A stretch of DNA of 32,626 nucleotides from Tissierellia bacterium (GCA_028709465.1 JAQVWY010000024.1:1-32626); one strand, 5' to 3'. Positions 22,965-30,656 are shown, counted from the first letter of the stretch. Made by a program: numbers and translations. Notes: generated by a model from the sequence alone, not told the origin.

Positions 22965-23326
22965 ATGGTCGGTATTGAAGAAAGAAACTCTCTGCTAAAA
23001 GCGGTTACTCATCCAGTTAAAATGAGAGAAAATTGTGTTGGTTTCCTTGTCCAATTAAAACAAGAACTTTAAAAAGTGTAATTTCTTAATGCATGGTATG
23101 TCTCAGCCATCAAAAATAAATGAGAGTTTTATATGCGTGGTGTTCCACTACCATTAAATGTGGCCTATATCTACAATTAGTGAGTATTATTATTTAAATA
23201 CTCACTAATATTTAACATCAGGTGAGTTTCTACCGATAAGTGAAACACTGTAAAATCGTTAATGCTCGGTTTGCCCTTTCCGTAATTAGTGGTTTTAATG
23301 CAGAAGTTATTAATAATAACCAATAG
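22965..23326. other. Non-coding stretch with short hairpins and a 12-bp inverted repeat
   Basis: Five segments of the type GGT-(8 or 9 bases)-CC occur at 23040, 23095, 23139, 23221 and 23268, some extended to ATGG/CCAT, TGGT/ACCA or CGG/CCG stems, and several preceded by ATGC. TTAGTGAGTATT (23177-23188) pairs exactly with AATACTCACTAA (23197-23208). A 35-codon frame at 22963 has no ribosome site. I cannot assign a function to this stretch. Confidence 0.35.
23177..23208. promoter_or_regulatory. Perfect 12-bp inverted repeat
   Basis: TTAGTGAGTATT and its exact complement separated by eight bases. No T-run follows, so it is more likely a protein-binding dyad or an RNA hairpin than a terminator. 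Confidence 0.5.
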
Positions 23327-23355
23327 TTGCAAAGTTAAATAAATCTAGTTACAAT
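23327..23355 (+). promoter_or_regulatory. Promoter of the putative antitoxin RNA
   Basis: TTGCAA at 23327-23332 and TACAAT at 23350-23355 with a 17-bp spacer, reading toward the 3' end of the toxin gene on the other strand. Confidence 0.55.
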
Positions 23356-23361
23356 AAACAA

Positions 23362-23486
23362 GAGGTTGGTGCTGGATACACCTTCCTCTTTAGATAATGT
23401 GGTATATGCGAATATACTTCGTTTTCTGGTATGGTGAAAATTCATATGTTTGGATAAGTCCTGCGTTATGTAGGACTTATTTCTTT
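23362..23486 (+). ncRNA. Putative antisense RNA antitoxin (type I)
   Basis: From the promoter above to the hairpin ATAAGTCCT/AGGACTTAT (23454-23462, 23472-23480) and its tail TTTCTTTATTT is about 125 bases without a coding frame. The 5' part forms AGAGG-tt-GGTG/CACC-tt-CCTCT. Read on the other strand, this same hairpin is followed by TTGTTTATTG and could end the toxin mRNA, so the two RNAs would overlap at their 3' ends along almost the whole antitoxin. This is the geometry of txpA/RatA-type loci. Known layout, but expression here is inferred. Confidence 0.5.
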
Positions 23487-23556
23487 ATTTAGTTAATGTG
23501 ATTATCATGGTTATTAAAATCAATAACTGAATGATATCTGATGATTTCACAGCCAT
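23485..23556 (-). CDS. Putative type I toxin: 23-residue membrane peptide
   Basis: ATG on the minus strand with GGAGGG directly before it. The peptide starts MAVKSSDIIQLL and continues as one hydrophobic helix to LTK. This resembles the short 'holin-like' toxins of Bacillota phages and chromosomes (TxpA, BsrG and relatives), with a polar N-terminus containing D-x2-Q before the helix. The mRNA leader contains CTTCGTT pairing with AACGAAG next to the ribosome site, a fold that could limit translation, as in known systems. Such peptides insert into the cell's own membrane. The frame is short, so it rests on the combined evidence. Confidence 0.6.
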   Translation of the reverse strand: MAVKSSDIIQLLILITMIITLTK

Positions 23557-23620
23557 CCCTCCTTCGTTACTATAAAATCCAGAGCAACGAAGCAAGTTCT
23601 CCCACAGAATCCTTATTAAT

Positions 23621-23650
23621 ATTATGGGAAATATTGGTGATGTTTGTCAA
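23621..23650 (-). promoter_or_regulatory. Promoter of the putative toxin
   Basis: On the minus strand TTGACA (23650-23645) and CATAAT (23626-23621) are 18 bp apart. The predicted leader is about 60-70 bases up to the toxin ATG at 23556. Confidence 0.65.
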
Positions 23651-23708
23651 ATAATTTATAAGTAATGACTAAGGAAATGGTAGATAAGTATGGTAGGTAA
23701 ATTTTAAG

Positions 23709-23737
23709 CACTTTGCTACTCGCAAGGTGTTTTTTTT
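23709..23737 (+). terminator. Intrinsic terminator
   Basis: CACTTTGC/GCAAGGTG with loop TACTC followed by eight T. It lies upstream of the small gene at 23769. Confidence 0.85.
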
Positions 23738-23768
23738 AACGTCTTTTTTGCCGAAGGGAGGTATTACA

Positions 23769-23912
23769 ATGAAAACATATAAAGAGTTCTTTGAAGAAAT
23801 CAGAGAAAATGAGGAATATAGTGGAAGAGAAAAAATATTAATATTAATGTATTTAACCCAGTATCAGACGATTCAATATTATGAAGAAATGAAAAAGATA
23901 ATGGGTGAATGA
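23769..23912 (+). CDS. Small helical protein, unknown
   Basis: 47 residues, ATG after AAGGGAGGTATTACA. The sequence is very acidic and then aromatic (MKTYKEFFEEIRENEEYSG and YLTQYQTIQYYEEMKK). Probably two helices. No function is assigned. Confidence 0.5.
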   Translation: MKTYKEFFEEIRENEEYSGREKILILMYLTQYQTIQYYEEMKKIMGE

Positions 23913-23928
23913 AAGATCCAATTATATA

Positions 23929-23937
23929 TGGTATAAT
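23929..23937 (+). promoter_or_regulatory. Extended -10 promoter
   Basis: TGGTATAAT, an extended -10 element, 66 bases before the membrane zinc-ribbon gene. No good -35 box is seen. Confidence 0.45.
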
Positions 23938-24002
23938 ATGGTAAGCTACTTAACAACTACATGGAATATACTAAACATAAATGAGTGAAGGGAGAATAAC
24001 AT

Positions 24003-24281
24003 ATGGGGAAAACAAATGACTTATGGCAACCATGTCCTAGATGTGGATCTAAAAAGGTTACAAGTATGGGCAGAGGATTTTTCTTTCTATTGGGATTAAT
24101 CTTAACAAGTATATCGATTTGGTTATTAATAATACCGCCTGTTGGCATTGTGGGGATTATTGCAGGTGTTGTATTTATGGCTATCTCTCCATTCATGAAG
24201 GGGATATTACAATGTAAAGATTGTAAAAAGTCGTGGAAGTATAAAGAAGGAATAGAATCAGAACTAAATAGTATTAATTAA
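24003..24281 (+). CDS. Membrane protein with split zinc ribbon
   Basis: 92 residues, ATG after GGGAGAATAACAT. Residues 11-14 are C-P-R-C. Two hydrophobic segments follow (FFFLLGLILTSISIWLLII and VGIVGIIAGVVFMAI), and then C-K-D-C after the second. The two Cys pairs would lie on the same side of the membrane and form one zinc ribbon (PCPRCGSKKVTSMG, LQCKDCKKSWKY). Similar small two-TM zinc-ribbon proteins occur in bacteria and phages without a defined role. Strong terminator directly behind. Confidence 0.7.
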   Translation: MGKTNDLWQPCPRCGSKKVTSMGRGFFFLLGLILTSISIWLLIIPPVGIVGIIAGVVFMAISPFMKGILQCKDCKKSWKYKEGIESELNSIN

Positions 24282-24301
24282 GATCCTTCGGGATCTTTTT
24301 T
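24280..24301 (+). terminator. Intrinsic terminator
   Basis: AAGATCC-TTCG-GGATCTT, a 7-bp stem with a stable TTCG tetraloop, followed by a T-run. Confidence 0.9.
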
Positions 24302-24313
24302 ATTTGAATTACA

Positions 24314-24373
24314 CTTGTCATACAAAGTAATTAGTGTTAGTATAATTGCAATGAATTACTTTTGAATGACAAG
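24314..24373 (+). promoter_or_regulatory. Promoter inside a 20-bp-arm dyad operator
   Basis: CTTGTCATACAAAGTAATT (24314-24332) and, as its inverted partner, AATTACTTTTGAATGACAAG (24354-24373) match at all but two positions. The 21-base centre holds TATAAT (24341-24346). TTGTCA at 24315-24320 could be the -35 box, though the spacing of 20 is long. The dyad ends eleven bases before the regulator start at 24385, so autoregulation is likely. Confidence 0.7.
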
Positions 24374-24384
24374 GGGGTAATGTG

Positions 24385-24879
24385 ATGGAGATTGGTGAGA
24401 AGATTGGGTATATTAATGAGGAGCTTAATCAGGGTAGATCACTAAAAGCAATTGCTGGAGAATTAGGTATAGGGTACTCTACTATTAAAGAGAAACTAAG
24501 TAAAGCAGGATTTAAGAGAGTGGACGGAATATATGTAATACAAAGTAATTCAGAAGAGGTTGAGGATGAATCAATAGAAGTTAAACAGTTATTGGAGCAA
24601 AACTATTTTGCGAAAACATTTAATAATCCTGAGTTAAATGAATTACTTAAAAATGTATTTAGTAGATTAGATATAATTGAAGAAAGATTATTACAGCGTA
24701 ATGCAACGAATGACAGCATAGTGATAGATTTACCAGATGATAGTGAGAAACAAATGTCTGGGAGGGTTAATGCAACTATCTATAGTGAATTTCAGGAGTT
24801 TTGCAAAGATCATAAATATCTTGCTAAAGATTTACTGAGTATGGCTTTAAAAGAGTACATGAGGAATCATAGAGAGTAA
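24385..24879 (+). CDS. DNA-binding regulator: N-terminal HTH and C-terminal RHH-like domain
   Basis: 164 residues, ATG 24385 after AAGGGGGTAAT. Residues 10-50 hold a helix-turn-helix (GRSLKAIAGELGIGYSTIKE), followed by the segment FKRVDGIYVI seen in similar proteins of plasmids and phages. The middle is an acidic coiled linker. Residues 125-160 (SGRVNATIYSEFQEFCKDH, then LAKDLLSMALKEYMRN) look like an RHH fold. Two DNA-binding domains in one chain fit the large two-armed dyad upstream. It may control packaging or late genes, since HNH and terminase follow. The target is inferred. Confidence 0.7.
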   Translation: MEIGEKIGYINEELNQGRSLKAIAGELGIGYSTIKEKLSKAGFKRVDGIYVIQSNSEEVEDESIEVKQLLEQNYFAKTFNNPELNELLKNVFSRLDIIEERLLQRNATNDSIVIDLPDDSEKQMSGRVNATIYSEFQEFCKDHKYLAKDLLSMALKEYMRNHRE

Positions 24880-24910
24880 GTAATACAAAGAAATTAATGT
24901 AATTCAATTA

Positions 24911-24938
24911 AGAGCGTCTGATTAGATGCTCTTTTTTT
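24911..24938 (+). terminator. Intrinsic terminator
   Basis: AGAGCGTCT/AGATGCTCT (one G-U) with GATT loop, then seven T. Confidence 0.9.
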
Positions 24939-24999
24939 ATGGGGATTTTTAAGGGGTAGATATGAAATGGAAATATGGAAATATAATGAGGTGGTTTAA

Positions 25000-25305
25000 A
25001 TAGCACAAAGTTGGGCTAAACCATTTTATAATAGTAAAGCATGGAAGCAATGTCGTGCAGGATATATTAAGTCAGTGCAGGGACTGTGTGAGATTTGTTT
25101 GAAGAAGGGTAGGATAAAACCGGGAAAGATTTGTCATCATACTATATGGTTAACACCGGAGAATATAACTGATCCAGAGATAAGTTTGAATTGGGAACAT
25201 CTTAGATATGACTGTCAAGACTGTCATAATGGTGAAGGTAAAGAAGGAGTAGTGGCAGAAGGTTTAAGATTTAATATGTATGGAGAATTAGAGAGAATAG
25301 ATTAA
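25000..25305 (+). CDS. HNH endonuclease associated with terminase
   Basis: 101 residues. The conserved family start AQSWAKPFYNSKAWKQCR directly follows ATA 25000, with GAGGTGG four to five bases upstream and an in-frame TAA immediately before. The first ordinary start, GTG 25075, would remove this whole conserved part. The zinc-binding Cys pairs (CEIC, CQDC) and the HNH core (CHHTIWLTPENITDPEISLN in part, ending in DCHN) are intact. HNH proteins encoded next to terminases are known to help the large subunit cut cos DNA. Here the cos-like region and terminase follow directly. With the resolvase, this is the second gene that seems to use AUA. Confidence 0.85.
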   Translation: MAQSWAKPFYNSKAWKQCRAGYIKSVQGLCEICLKKGRIKPGKICHHTIWLTPENITDPEISLNWEHLRYDCQDCHNGEGKEGVVAEGLRFNMYGELERID

Positions 25306-25330
25306 TTACATAAATAAATAAACTAATTAA

Positions 25331-25364
25331 CCTTGATGTTAAATATGTCAGGGTTTTTATTTTT
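25331..25364 (+). terminator. Terminator after the HNH gene
   Basis: CCTTGA pairs with TCAGGG (one G-U) around an 11-nt loop, followed by TTTTTATTTTTC. Confidence 0.65.
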
Positions 25365-25378
25365 CTGTTGAGAGAGAG

Positions 25379-25485
25379 GATACTATACCCCCCTATAAAA
25401 TAACCTGGGGTAAAATGGCTGAAGACCGGAGAGTAGCCCTTATTTTAACACGCGAGTTACTCCTATAAGGGGTGTAGTATAAGGC
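25379..25485. other. cos: Probable cos region
   Basis: Between the HNH and small terminase genes lies a non-coding stretch with dyads: TACTATACCCCCCTATA (25381-25397) matches, inverted with few changes, TATAAGGGGTGTAGTATA (25464-25481). An inner GAGTA/TACTC pair lies around 25432 and 25457. The C6 run and central CCTGGGG are the sort of sequences found at cos sites of HK97-like phages of Bacillota, which have HNH and terminase on both sides. The exact nick positions cannot be read. Confidence 0.5.
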
Positions 25486-25497
25486 AGGTGAGAGATG

Positions 25498-25881
25498 ATG
25501 GAAAGTAACAGTAATTATTCGCAGGAAGAAAAACAAAAACTGGTAAAAAAAGAGATGCTCAGACTTAAACGGATATTCAAAGATATGGAAAAAGATAAAT
25601 GGGATACTGCTCTTTCACTGATCAAGAACGCTGCGTTCATGACTGTCACTTTGGAAGACTTGCAGGAAACCATCAACCGTGAAGGTGCGGTGTCTGAATA
25701 CCAAAATGGTGAGAATCAATGGGGAACAAAAAAATCCCCCGAGGTTGAAATATATAACACGATGATTAAAAATCACATGACAATAATTAAGCAACTGTCT
25801 GACCTTCTACCGAAGATTCCGCTTAAGACAAATGATAAAGATGATGGGTTTGACGCTTTTGTCGGTGATCGAAGTGATTAA
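25498..25881 (+). CDS. terS: Terminase small subunit (P27-like)
   Basis: About 127 residues, ATG 25498 (or 25495) after GCAGGTGAGAG. The motif TINREGAVSEYQNGENQWGT (in part) and SPEVEIYNTMIKNHMTIIKQL are characteristic of P27-type small terminases of Bacillota phages, which recognise cos DNA. The N-terminal half is a basic helical DNA-binding region (KEMLRLKRIFKDMEKDKW). Its end overlaps the start of the large subunit. Confidence 0.88.
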   Translation: MESNSNYSQEEKQKLVKKEMLRLKRIFKDMEKDKWDTALSLIKNAAFMTVTLEDLQETINREGAVSEYQNGENQWGTKKSPEVEIYNTMIKNHMTIIKQLSDLLPKIPLKTNDKDDGFDAFVGDRSD

Positions 25882-27559
25882 ATATCCTTTGGATTATAAC
25901 CCAATCTTAGAGTATTGGGAACAGATAGAATCCGGTCAGGTAATTGTCGGAGATAAAATTTATAGAACTTATAAAAAAATTGTTTATGACCTCACTGATA
26001 AAAACAGTGAGTTTTTTTATTCCCATTCTAGAGCAAATCATGTCATTGAATTTATTGAAAATTTTTGCAGACATTCAAAAGGAAAAATGGGTGGAAAGCC
26101 TGTAATTCTTGAATTATGGGAAAAAGCTTTACTCGCTACTATATTTGGATTTATAGATATTGAAGGTAATAGAAAATATCGTGAAGCTATTTTGATAGTT
26201 GGGAAGAAGAATGGTAAAAGTTTAATCGCTTCATGTGTTGGTTTGTATATGCAAGTTGGTGACAATGAACCAGGATCAGAAGTATATGCAGTAGCATCAA
26301 TGAAAGATCAAGCTAAAATAGTTTGGTCTGAAGCTAAACGAATGGTTAATAAATCTCCTGCATTAAAGAAACGAATAAGAACATTAGTAGGAGAAATGAT
26401 AAGCGATTTTAATGATGGTATATTCCGTCCGCTGGCAAGTAATGTTGATACCCTTGACGGAAAAAATGTTCACTGCGGAATCTTCGATGAAATCCACCAA
26501 TGGAAAAATGGTAAAGCACTTTATGATATCGTTGCTGATGGTGTGACCGCTAGAGAGCAACCATTAATATTAATTACTTCAACTGCTGGAACAATTCGTG
26601 AAGATATATATGATCAAAAATATGGAGAAGCTGAACGTGTAATAAATGGATATTTCGATCCACAAGGATATAAAGACGAACACCTTATAGCTTTCTGTTA
26701 TGAGTTGGACAATCGAAAAGAATGGACAGATCCAATATGTTGGAGAAAAGCCAATCCGGGACTTGGCACAATTAAAAATCTTGCAACCTTAACAGATAAA
26801 ATTGAGAAAGCAAAAGCAAATCCACTGCTGGTGAAAAATCTAGTCTGTAAAGAATTTAATATTCGTGAGACTTCCAGTGAAGCATGGCTTCCTTTTGAAG
26901 TAATTAACAATACTGCTACATTCAATTTAGCGGAGTTAAAACCCAAATATGGAATTGGAGGGACGGATTTATCAAGTACTACGGATTTAACGGCAGCTAA
27001 AGTTATTTTTATGGTTCCGGATGATCCACATATCTATGTGTTACAAATGTATTGGTTGGCAGAAGATTTGCTTGAACAGCGAATTAAAGAAGATAAAATC
27101 TCATATGACTATTGGCGCGATCAAGGATTATTAAGAACATGTCCAGGTAATAGTGTACATGCTAAATATGTAACAGAATGGTATGTGGAAGTTATGAATG
27201 ATTATGGTATCTACTTACCTTGGATTGGTTATGATTCATGGTCGGCTAAATATTGGGTTGAAGAAATGGCTAATTATTTTGGTAAAGAAGCTATGATTCC
27301 TGTACATCAGGGAAAGAAAACTCTATCTGGCCCGATGAAGAATTTAGGAGCTGATCTAGGGAGTAAATTAATTGTCTATAATAACAACCCGATTGATAAA
27401 TGGTGTTTGACTAATACAGCAATAGAAACTGATAAGAATGGTAATATTCAACCATTTAAAACTAGTAACCAACGACGTAGGATTGATGGTACTGCGGCTT
27501 TATTAAATGCTTACGTAGTGCTACAAGATAAAATGCAAGATTATCAAAATATGATATAA
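25874..27559 (+). CDS. terL: Terminase large subunit
   Basis: 561 residues from GTG 25874, which has GGTGAT just upstream; earlier in-frame ATGs at 25832-25844 overlap the small subunit more and lack ribosome sites. ATPase motor: Walker A VGKKNGKS at residues 109-116, Walker B GIFDEIHQW with Asp205-Glu206, coupling motif ITSTAGT. The C-terminal RNase-H-like nuclease starts at YGIGGTDLSSTTDLTA with its first metal-binding Asp. It pumps DNA into the prohead and cuts at cos. Standard length and complete. Confidence 0.95.
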   Translation: MIKYPLDYNPILEYWEQIESGQVIVGDKIYRTYKKIVYDLTDKNSEFFYSHSRANHVIEFIENFCRHSKGKMGGKPVILELWEKALLATIFGFIDIEGNRKYREAILIVGKKNGKSLIASCVGLYMQVGDNEPGSEVYAVASMKDQAKIVWSEAKRMVNKSPALKKRIRTLVGEMISDFNDGIFRPLASNVDTLDGKNVHCGIFDEIHQWKNGKALYDIVADGVTAREQPLILITSTAGTIREDIYDQKYGEAERVINGYFDPQGYKDEHLIAFCYELDNRKEWTDPICWRKANPGLGTIKNLATLTDKIEKAKANPLLVKNLVCKEFNIRETSSEAWLPFEVINNTATFNLAELKPKYGIGGTDLSSTTDLTAAKVIFMVPDDPHIYVLQMYWLAEDLLEQRIKEDKISYDYWRDQGLLRTCPGNSVHAKYVTEWYVEVMNDYGIYLPWIGYDSWSAKYWVEEMANYFGKEAMIPVHQGKKTLSGPMKNLGADLGSKLIVYNNNPIDKWCLTNTAIETDKNGNIQPFKTSNQRRRIDGTAALLNAYVVLQDKMQDYQNMI

Positions 27560-27578
27560 AAAGGTGGTGAAGCCAACC

Positions 27579-28805
27579 TTGGAAAAACGAAGTTTATTTA
27601 CCAAAATATTTGGTAATAAAAAAGATGTTCAATCAATGAAAAGATTTGAACTACTGACCAGTTCAAACAATACTTTCTACTCATGGAATGGAAAATTGTT
27701 TGAGAATGATATTGTAAGATCAGCTATAAGACCGAAAGCAAATGCTATTGGGAAATTGACAGCAAAACATATTAAAGAGTCAGGAGATAATATAATTAAA
27801 ATTAACCCTGATCCTTACATAAAAGCAATCCTTGAGCAACCAAATCCATATATGTCTATACAAGATTTTTTAACAAAAATGACATTCCAAAGAGAACTTA
27901 ATCATAATGCTTTTGCTTATATTAAACGTGATGATTTTGGGAACCCAATAGAGATATATCCAATACCATACAGCAGTATTGAGTTGTTAGAATATGGTGA
28001 AGAATTATTTTTGAGATTCCAATTTTGGACAGGTAAATTTATAACAGTCCCATATGTTGATTTAATTCATTTAAGGAAAGATTTTGCTAATGATAGTGAC
28101 TTCTTTGGAGATAAAGGTACTCTAGCAATTAAAGGTGTAATGGAAGTCATAACAACTACAGATCAAGGAATTGTCGCAGCAGTTAAAAACTCAGCAGTTA
28201 TTAAATGGATAATGAAGTTTAAACAAACTTTAAAACCTGATGATGTTAAATTGCAGTTGAAGGAATTTACAGATAACTATTTATCTATAACTAATACAGG
28301 TGGTGCAACATTTTCAGATCCTCGATATGAATTAGAACAGGTAAAGGATAATAGTTACGTTCCAAATGCCGCTCAAATGGATAGATCAGTGCAAAGACTT
28401 TATTCATATTGCGGGGTAAATGATGCAATTGTTCAGGGGAAATGGACAGAAGATCAATTTAATGCCTGGTTTGAAGCCGAGATTGAACCTATAATAATAC
28501 AACTTTCAAACGCCTTTACAAGGGCGTTTTTTTCACGGCAAAAAAGGGCAATGGGTAACAAAATTGTATTTGAAGCCAGTAATTTAGCTTTTGCAAATAT
28601 GAGTACAAAACTTGCTTTAGTAGCAATGGTTGATCGAGGGGCTATGACTCCAAATGAATGGCGTAAAGTTTTGAATTTAGGCCCTATTGAGGGTGGAGAT
28701 AAACCGTTGTTACGCCTTGATACAGCACGGCTTGGGGAAAACAAACCAGATAAAATTAATAAACCTGTAGAGGGGGATGACGATGCCAATAAAGACGATA
28801 AATAA
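27579..28805 (+). CDS. Portal protein (HK97 type)
   Basis: 408 residues. TTG 27579 (MEKRSLFTKIFGNK) is eleven bases after AAGGTGG; GTG 27564 is inside the ribosome site itself and less likely. Typical elements are WNGKLFENDIVRSAIRPKAN, EQPNPYMSIQDFL, NAFAYIKRDDFGNPIEIYPI and SYCGVNDAIVQG (in parts). The portal forms the twelve-part ring at the capsid vertex to which terminase and connector bind. The C-terminus is acidic and overlaps the protease gene by a few codons. Confidence 0.93.
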   Translation: MEKRSLFTKIFGNKKDVQSMKRFELLTSSNNTFYSWNGKLFENDIVRSAIRPKANAIGKLTAKHIKESGDNIIKINPDPYIKAILEQPNPYMSIQDFLTKMTFQRELNHNAFAYIKRDDFGNPIEIYPIPYSSIELLEYGEELFLRFQFWTGKFITVPYVDLIHLRKDFANDSDFFGDKGTLAIKGVMEVITTTDQGIVAAVKNSAVIKWIMKFKQTLKPDDVKLQLKEFTDNYLSITNTGGATFSDPRYELEQVKDNSYVPNAAQMDRSVQRLYSYCGVNDAIVQGKWTEDQFNAWFEAEIEPIIIQLSNAFTRAFFSRQKRAMGNKIVFEASNLAFANMSTKLALVAMVDRGAMTPNEWRKVLNLGPIEGGDKPLLRLDTARLGENKPDKINKPVEGDDDANKDDK

Positions 28806-29403
28806 CGATAAACTTAGGCGCGAAGACGCTGAATATCGTAGTTTTAATTTTGAGATCAGAGCAGCAAAAACTGAAGATAATCAAGAGGAATTATATGTTG
28901 AAGGTCGAGCAATTACTTTTAATGATCCAACAGTGATATGGGAGTATGATGGCATTCAATATAAAGAACAGATTGATGATCGTGCTTTAGATGATGCTGA
29001 TATGTCGGATGTAATCTTTAATTACAACCATGGCGGTAAAGTCATGGCAAGGACAAGAAACAATACCCTTGAACTTACCAAGGATAAAAAGGGTTTAAAT
29101 ATCAAAGCAAGACTCGATGGCACTGAAGAAGGCAGAAAATTGTACGAGGAAATCAAGGGTGGATACATAGATAGAATGTCATTCAGATTTATTGCCAGTG
29201 AGAATGCCTATGATTCAGATAATCACATGAGAACTATTAGGAAAATTAAAAAACTATATGATGTCAGTGCGGTGGATATTCCCGCTTATGATAAAACGTC
29301 AATTAGCGCAAGGAGTTTCTTTGAAGTGGAGACAGAGAAGGAGCGTAAAACAGCGGAGGCTGTCCAATTGCGAAAGAAATTGATACTGCAAACCTATTTA
29401 TAA
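28783..29403 (+). CDS. Prohead protease (HK97 family, S78)
   Basis: 206 residues from ATG 28783, well spaced from AGAGGGGG; ATG 28777 is alternative. The catalytic His lies in FNYNHGGKVMAR and the catalytic Ser in GYIDRMSFRF; the fold ends with LYDVSAVDIPAYDKTSISAR. It cleaves the delta domain of the capsid protein and other prohead parts during maturation. Overlap with the portal gene suggests coupled translation. Confidence 0.93.
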   Translation: MPIKTINNDKLRREDAEYRSFNFEIRAAKTEDNQEELYVEGRAITFNDPTVIWEYDGIQYKEQIDDRALDDADMSDVIFNYNHGGKVMARTRNNTLELTKDKKGLNIKARLDGTEEGRKLYEEIKGGYIDRMSFRFIASENAYDSDNHMRTIRKIKKLYDVSAVDIPAYDKTSISARSFFEVETEKERKTAEAVQLRKKLILQTYL

Positions 29404-29438
29404 AAATTTGAAAAATTGAAAGTGAGGTAATACATAAT

Positions 29439-30656
29439 ATGAATCCGAGATTACTTGAAATCGAAAGTAGAAAAACAGATATAAGGTCGCTACTAGAAGG
29501 AAATGAATCAGTAGACCTTGAGGCATTGGAAAAAGAGTTAAGAGAACTTGACACTGAAAAAACACAGATTGAAAAGCGTGAATCTATGGCATCTAAAATA
29601 AACAAAGATGTAAATATAATTGCGCGAAAACATAATCCTGAACCGGAAGAAAAACCAGAGTTCCGTGACTTTGGTGAGTTTTTGCAGACTGTAAAATACA
29701 GTCCTAATGATACAGCTTTAAGATCCAAAGAAATGAGCGACAAAACCCAGAAACGTTTTATGCAAATGGGAGTTGGCGCAAATGGTGGATTCATAGTGCC
29801 TGAACAGTTCTCAACTGATATTAAAATGGTCGATGATCAGGCCGCTATATTCCGTCCTCGTGCAATAGTAATTCCCGCTGGTGATCCTCCTGATGCCGCC
29901 ATTACTATTCCTGCTTTAGATCAGGGTGGGGCAAATGGTGTATACGCTGGTGTACAAGTAACATGGATTGCCGAAGGTGGAACTAAACCTGAAACTGAAC
30001 CTTTATTCCGTGATATGAAACTTGAACCTCAAGAAGTGGCTGCACATGTTGTAGTTACCGACAAACTTCTCCGTAATAGTGCCGCTTGTGGTGCTTTAGT
30101 ATCTAATTTACTCCGTAAAGCTATAATTGCCGCTGAAGAAGATACTTTCTTACAGGGTAATGGTGTAGGTCAACCTTTAGGTATTATCAATCATCCTGCG
30201 GCTATTACTGTTGCTAGAACAGTTGCAAATCAGATTGCTTATGCAGATGTAGTTAATATGTTTGCTCGTGCAAAATTCGGTGGAAAATTGGTATGGATTG
30301 GTTCTCAGACATGTTTACCTCAGTTGATGACTATGGTAGACGCTGGTAATAACTTGGTATGGCAACCTAATGCACGTGAAGGTGCACCAGGAACCCTGCT
30401 TGGTATTCCGTTCTTATTGAATGATCAATCACCTGTACTCGGTAGTGAAGGTGACTTAATCCTAGTAGACCTTAATTATTATTTAATAAAGGACGGTTCT
30501 GGAATTAGTATTTCTATGTCCGAACATCCGCTATTCACTCAGAATCGTACTATCATAAAGGCTTTTTGGAATGTTGATGGACAGCCTTGGTTAACTACTC
30601 CATTGCTTGCTAGAGATGGTGTTTCCACCGTATCACCATTTGTAGTATTGGATTAG
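29439..30656 (+). CDS. Major capsid protein (HK97 fold)
   Basis: 405 residues, ATG after GTGAGGTAATACATAAT. Residues 1-100 are the charged coiled delta domain (LEALEKELRELDTEKTQIEKR in part). The mature part starts around MGVGANGGFIVPEQFSTDI and includes ADVVNMFARAKFGGKLVWIG, LLGIPFLLNDQSPVLG and SEHPLFTQNRTIIKAFWNVDG in parts, typical HK97-family core strands. Expected cleavage by the upstream protease is near residue 100-110. Complete and of standard length. Confidence 0.95.
   Translation: MNPRLLEIESRKTDIRSLLEGNESVDLEALEKELRELDTEKTQIEKRESMASKINKDVNIIARKHNPEPEEKPEFRDFGEFLQTVKYSPNDTALRSKEMSDKTQKRFMQMGVGANGGFIVPEQFSTDIKMVDDQAAIFRPRAIVIPAGDPPDAAITIPALDQGGANGVYAGVQVTWIAEGGTKPETEPLFRDMKLEPQEVAAHVVVTDKLLRNSAACGALVSNLLRKAIIAAEEDTFLQGNGVGQPLGIINHPAAITVARTVANQIAYADVVNMFARAKFGGKLVWIGSQTCLPQLMTMVDAGNNLVWQPNAREGAPGTLLGIPFLLNDQSPVLGSEGDLILVDLNYYLIKDGSGISISMSEHPLFTQNRTIIKAFWNVDGQPWLTTPLLARDGVSTVSPFVVLD

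Noticed and set aside
22963-23070. 35-codon plus-strand frame beginning MVGIEERNSLLKAV
   Set aside because: No ribosome site, and it overlaps the first of the short hairpin elements. Not enough to call a gene.
23030-23290. Possible CRISPR-like or regularly spaced repeat array
   Set aside because: The similar elements are only 13-14 bases, differ in sequence and are irregularly spaced. No cas gene is present.
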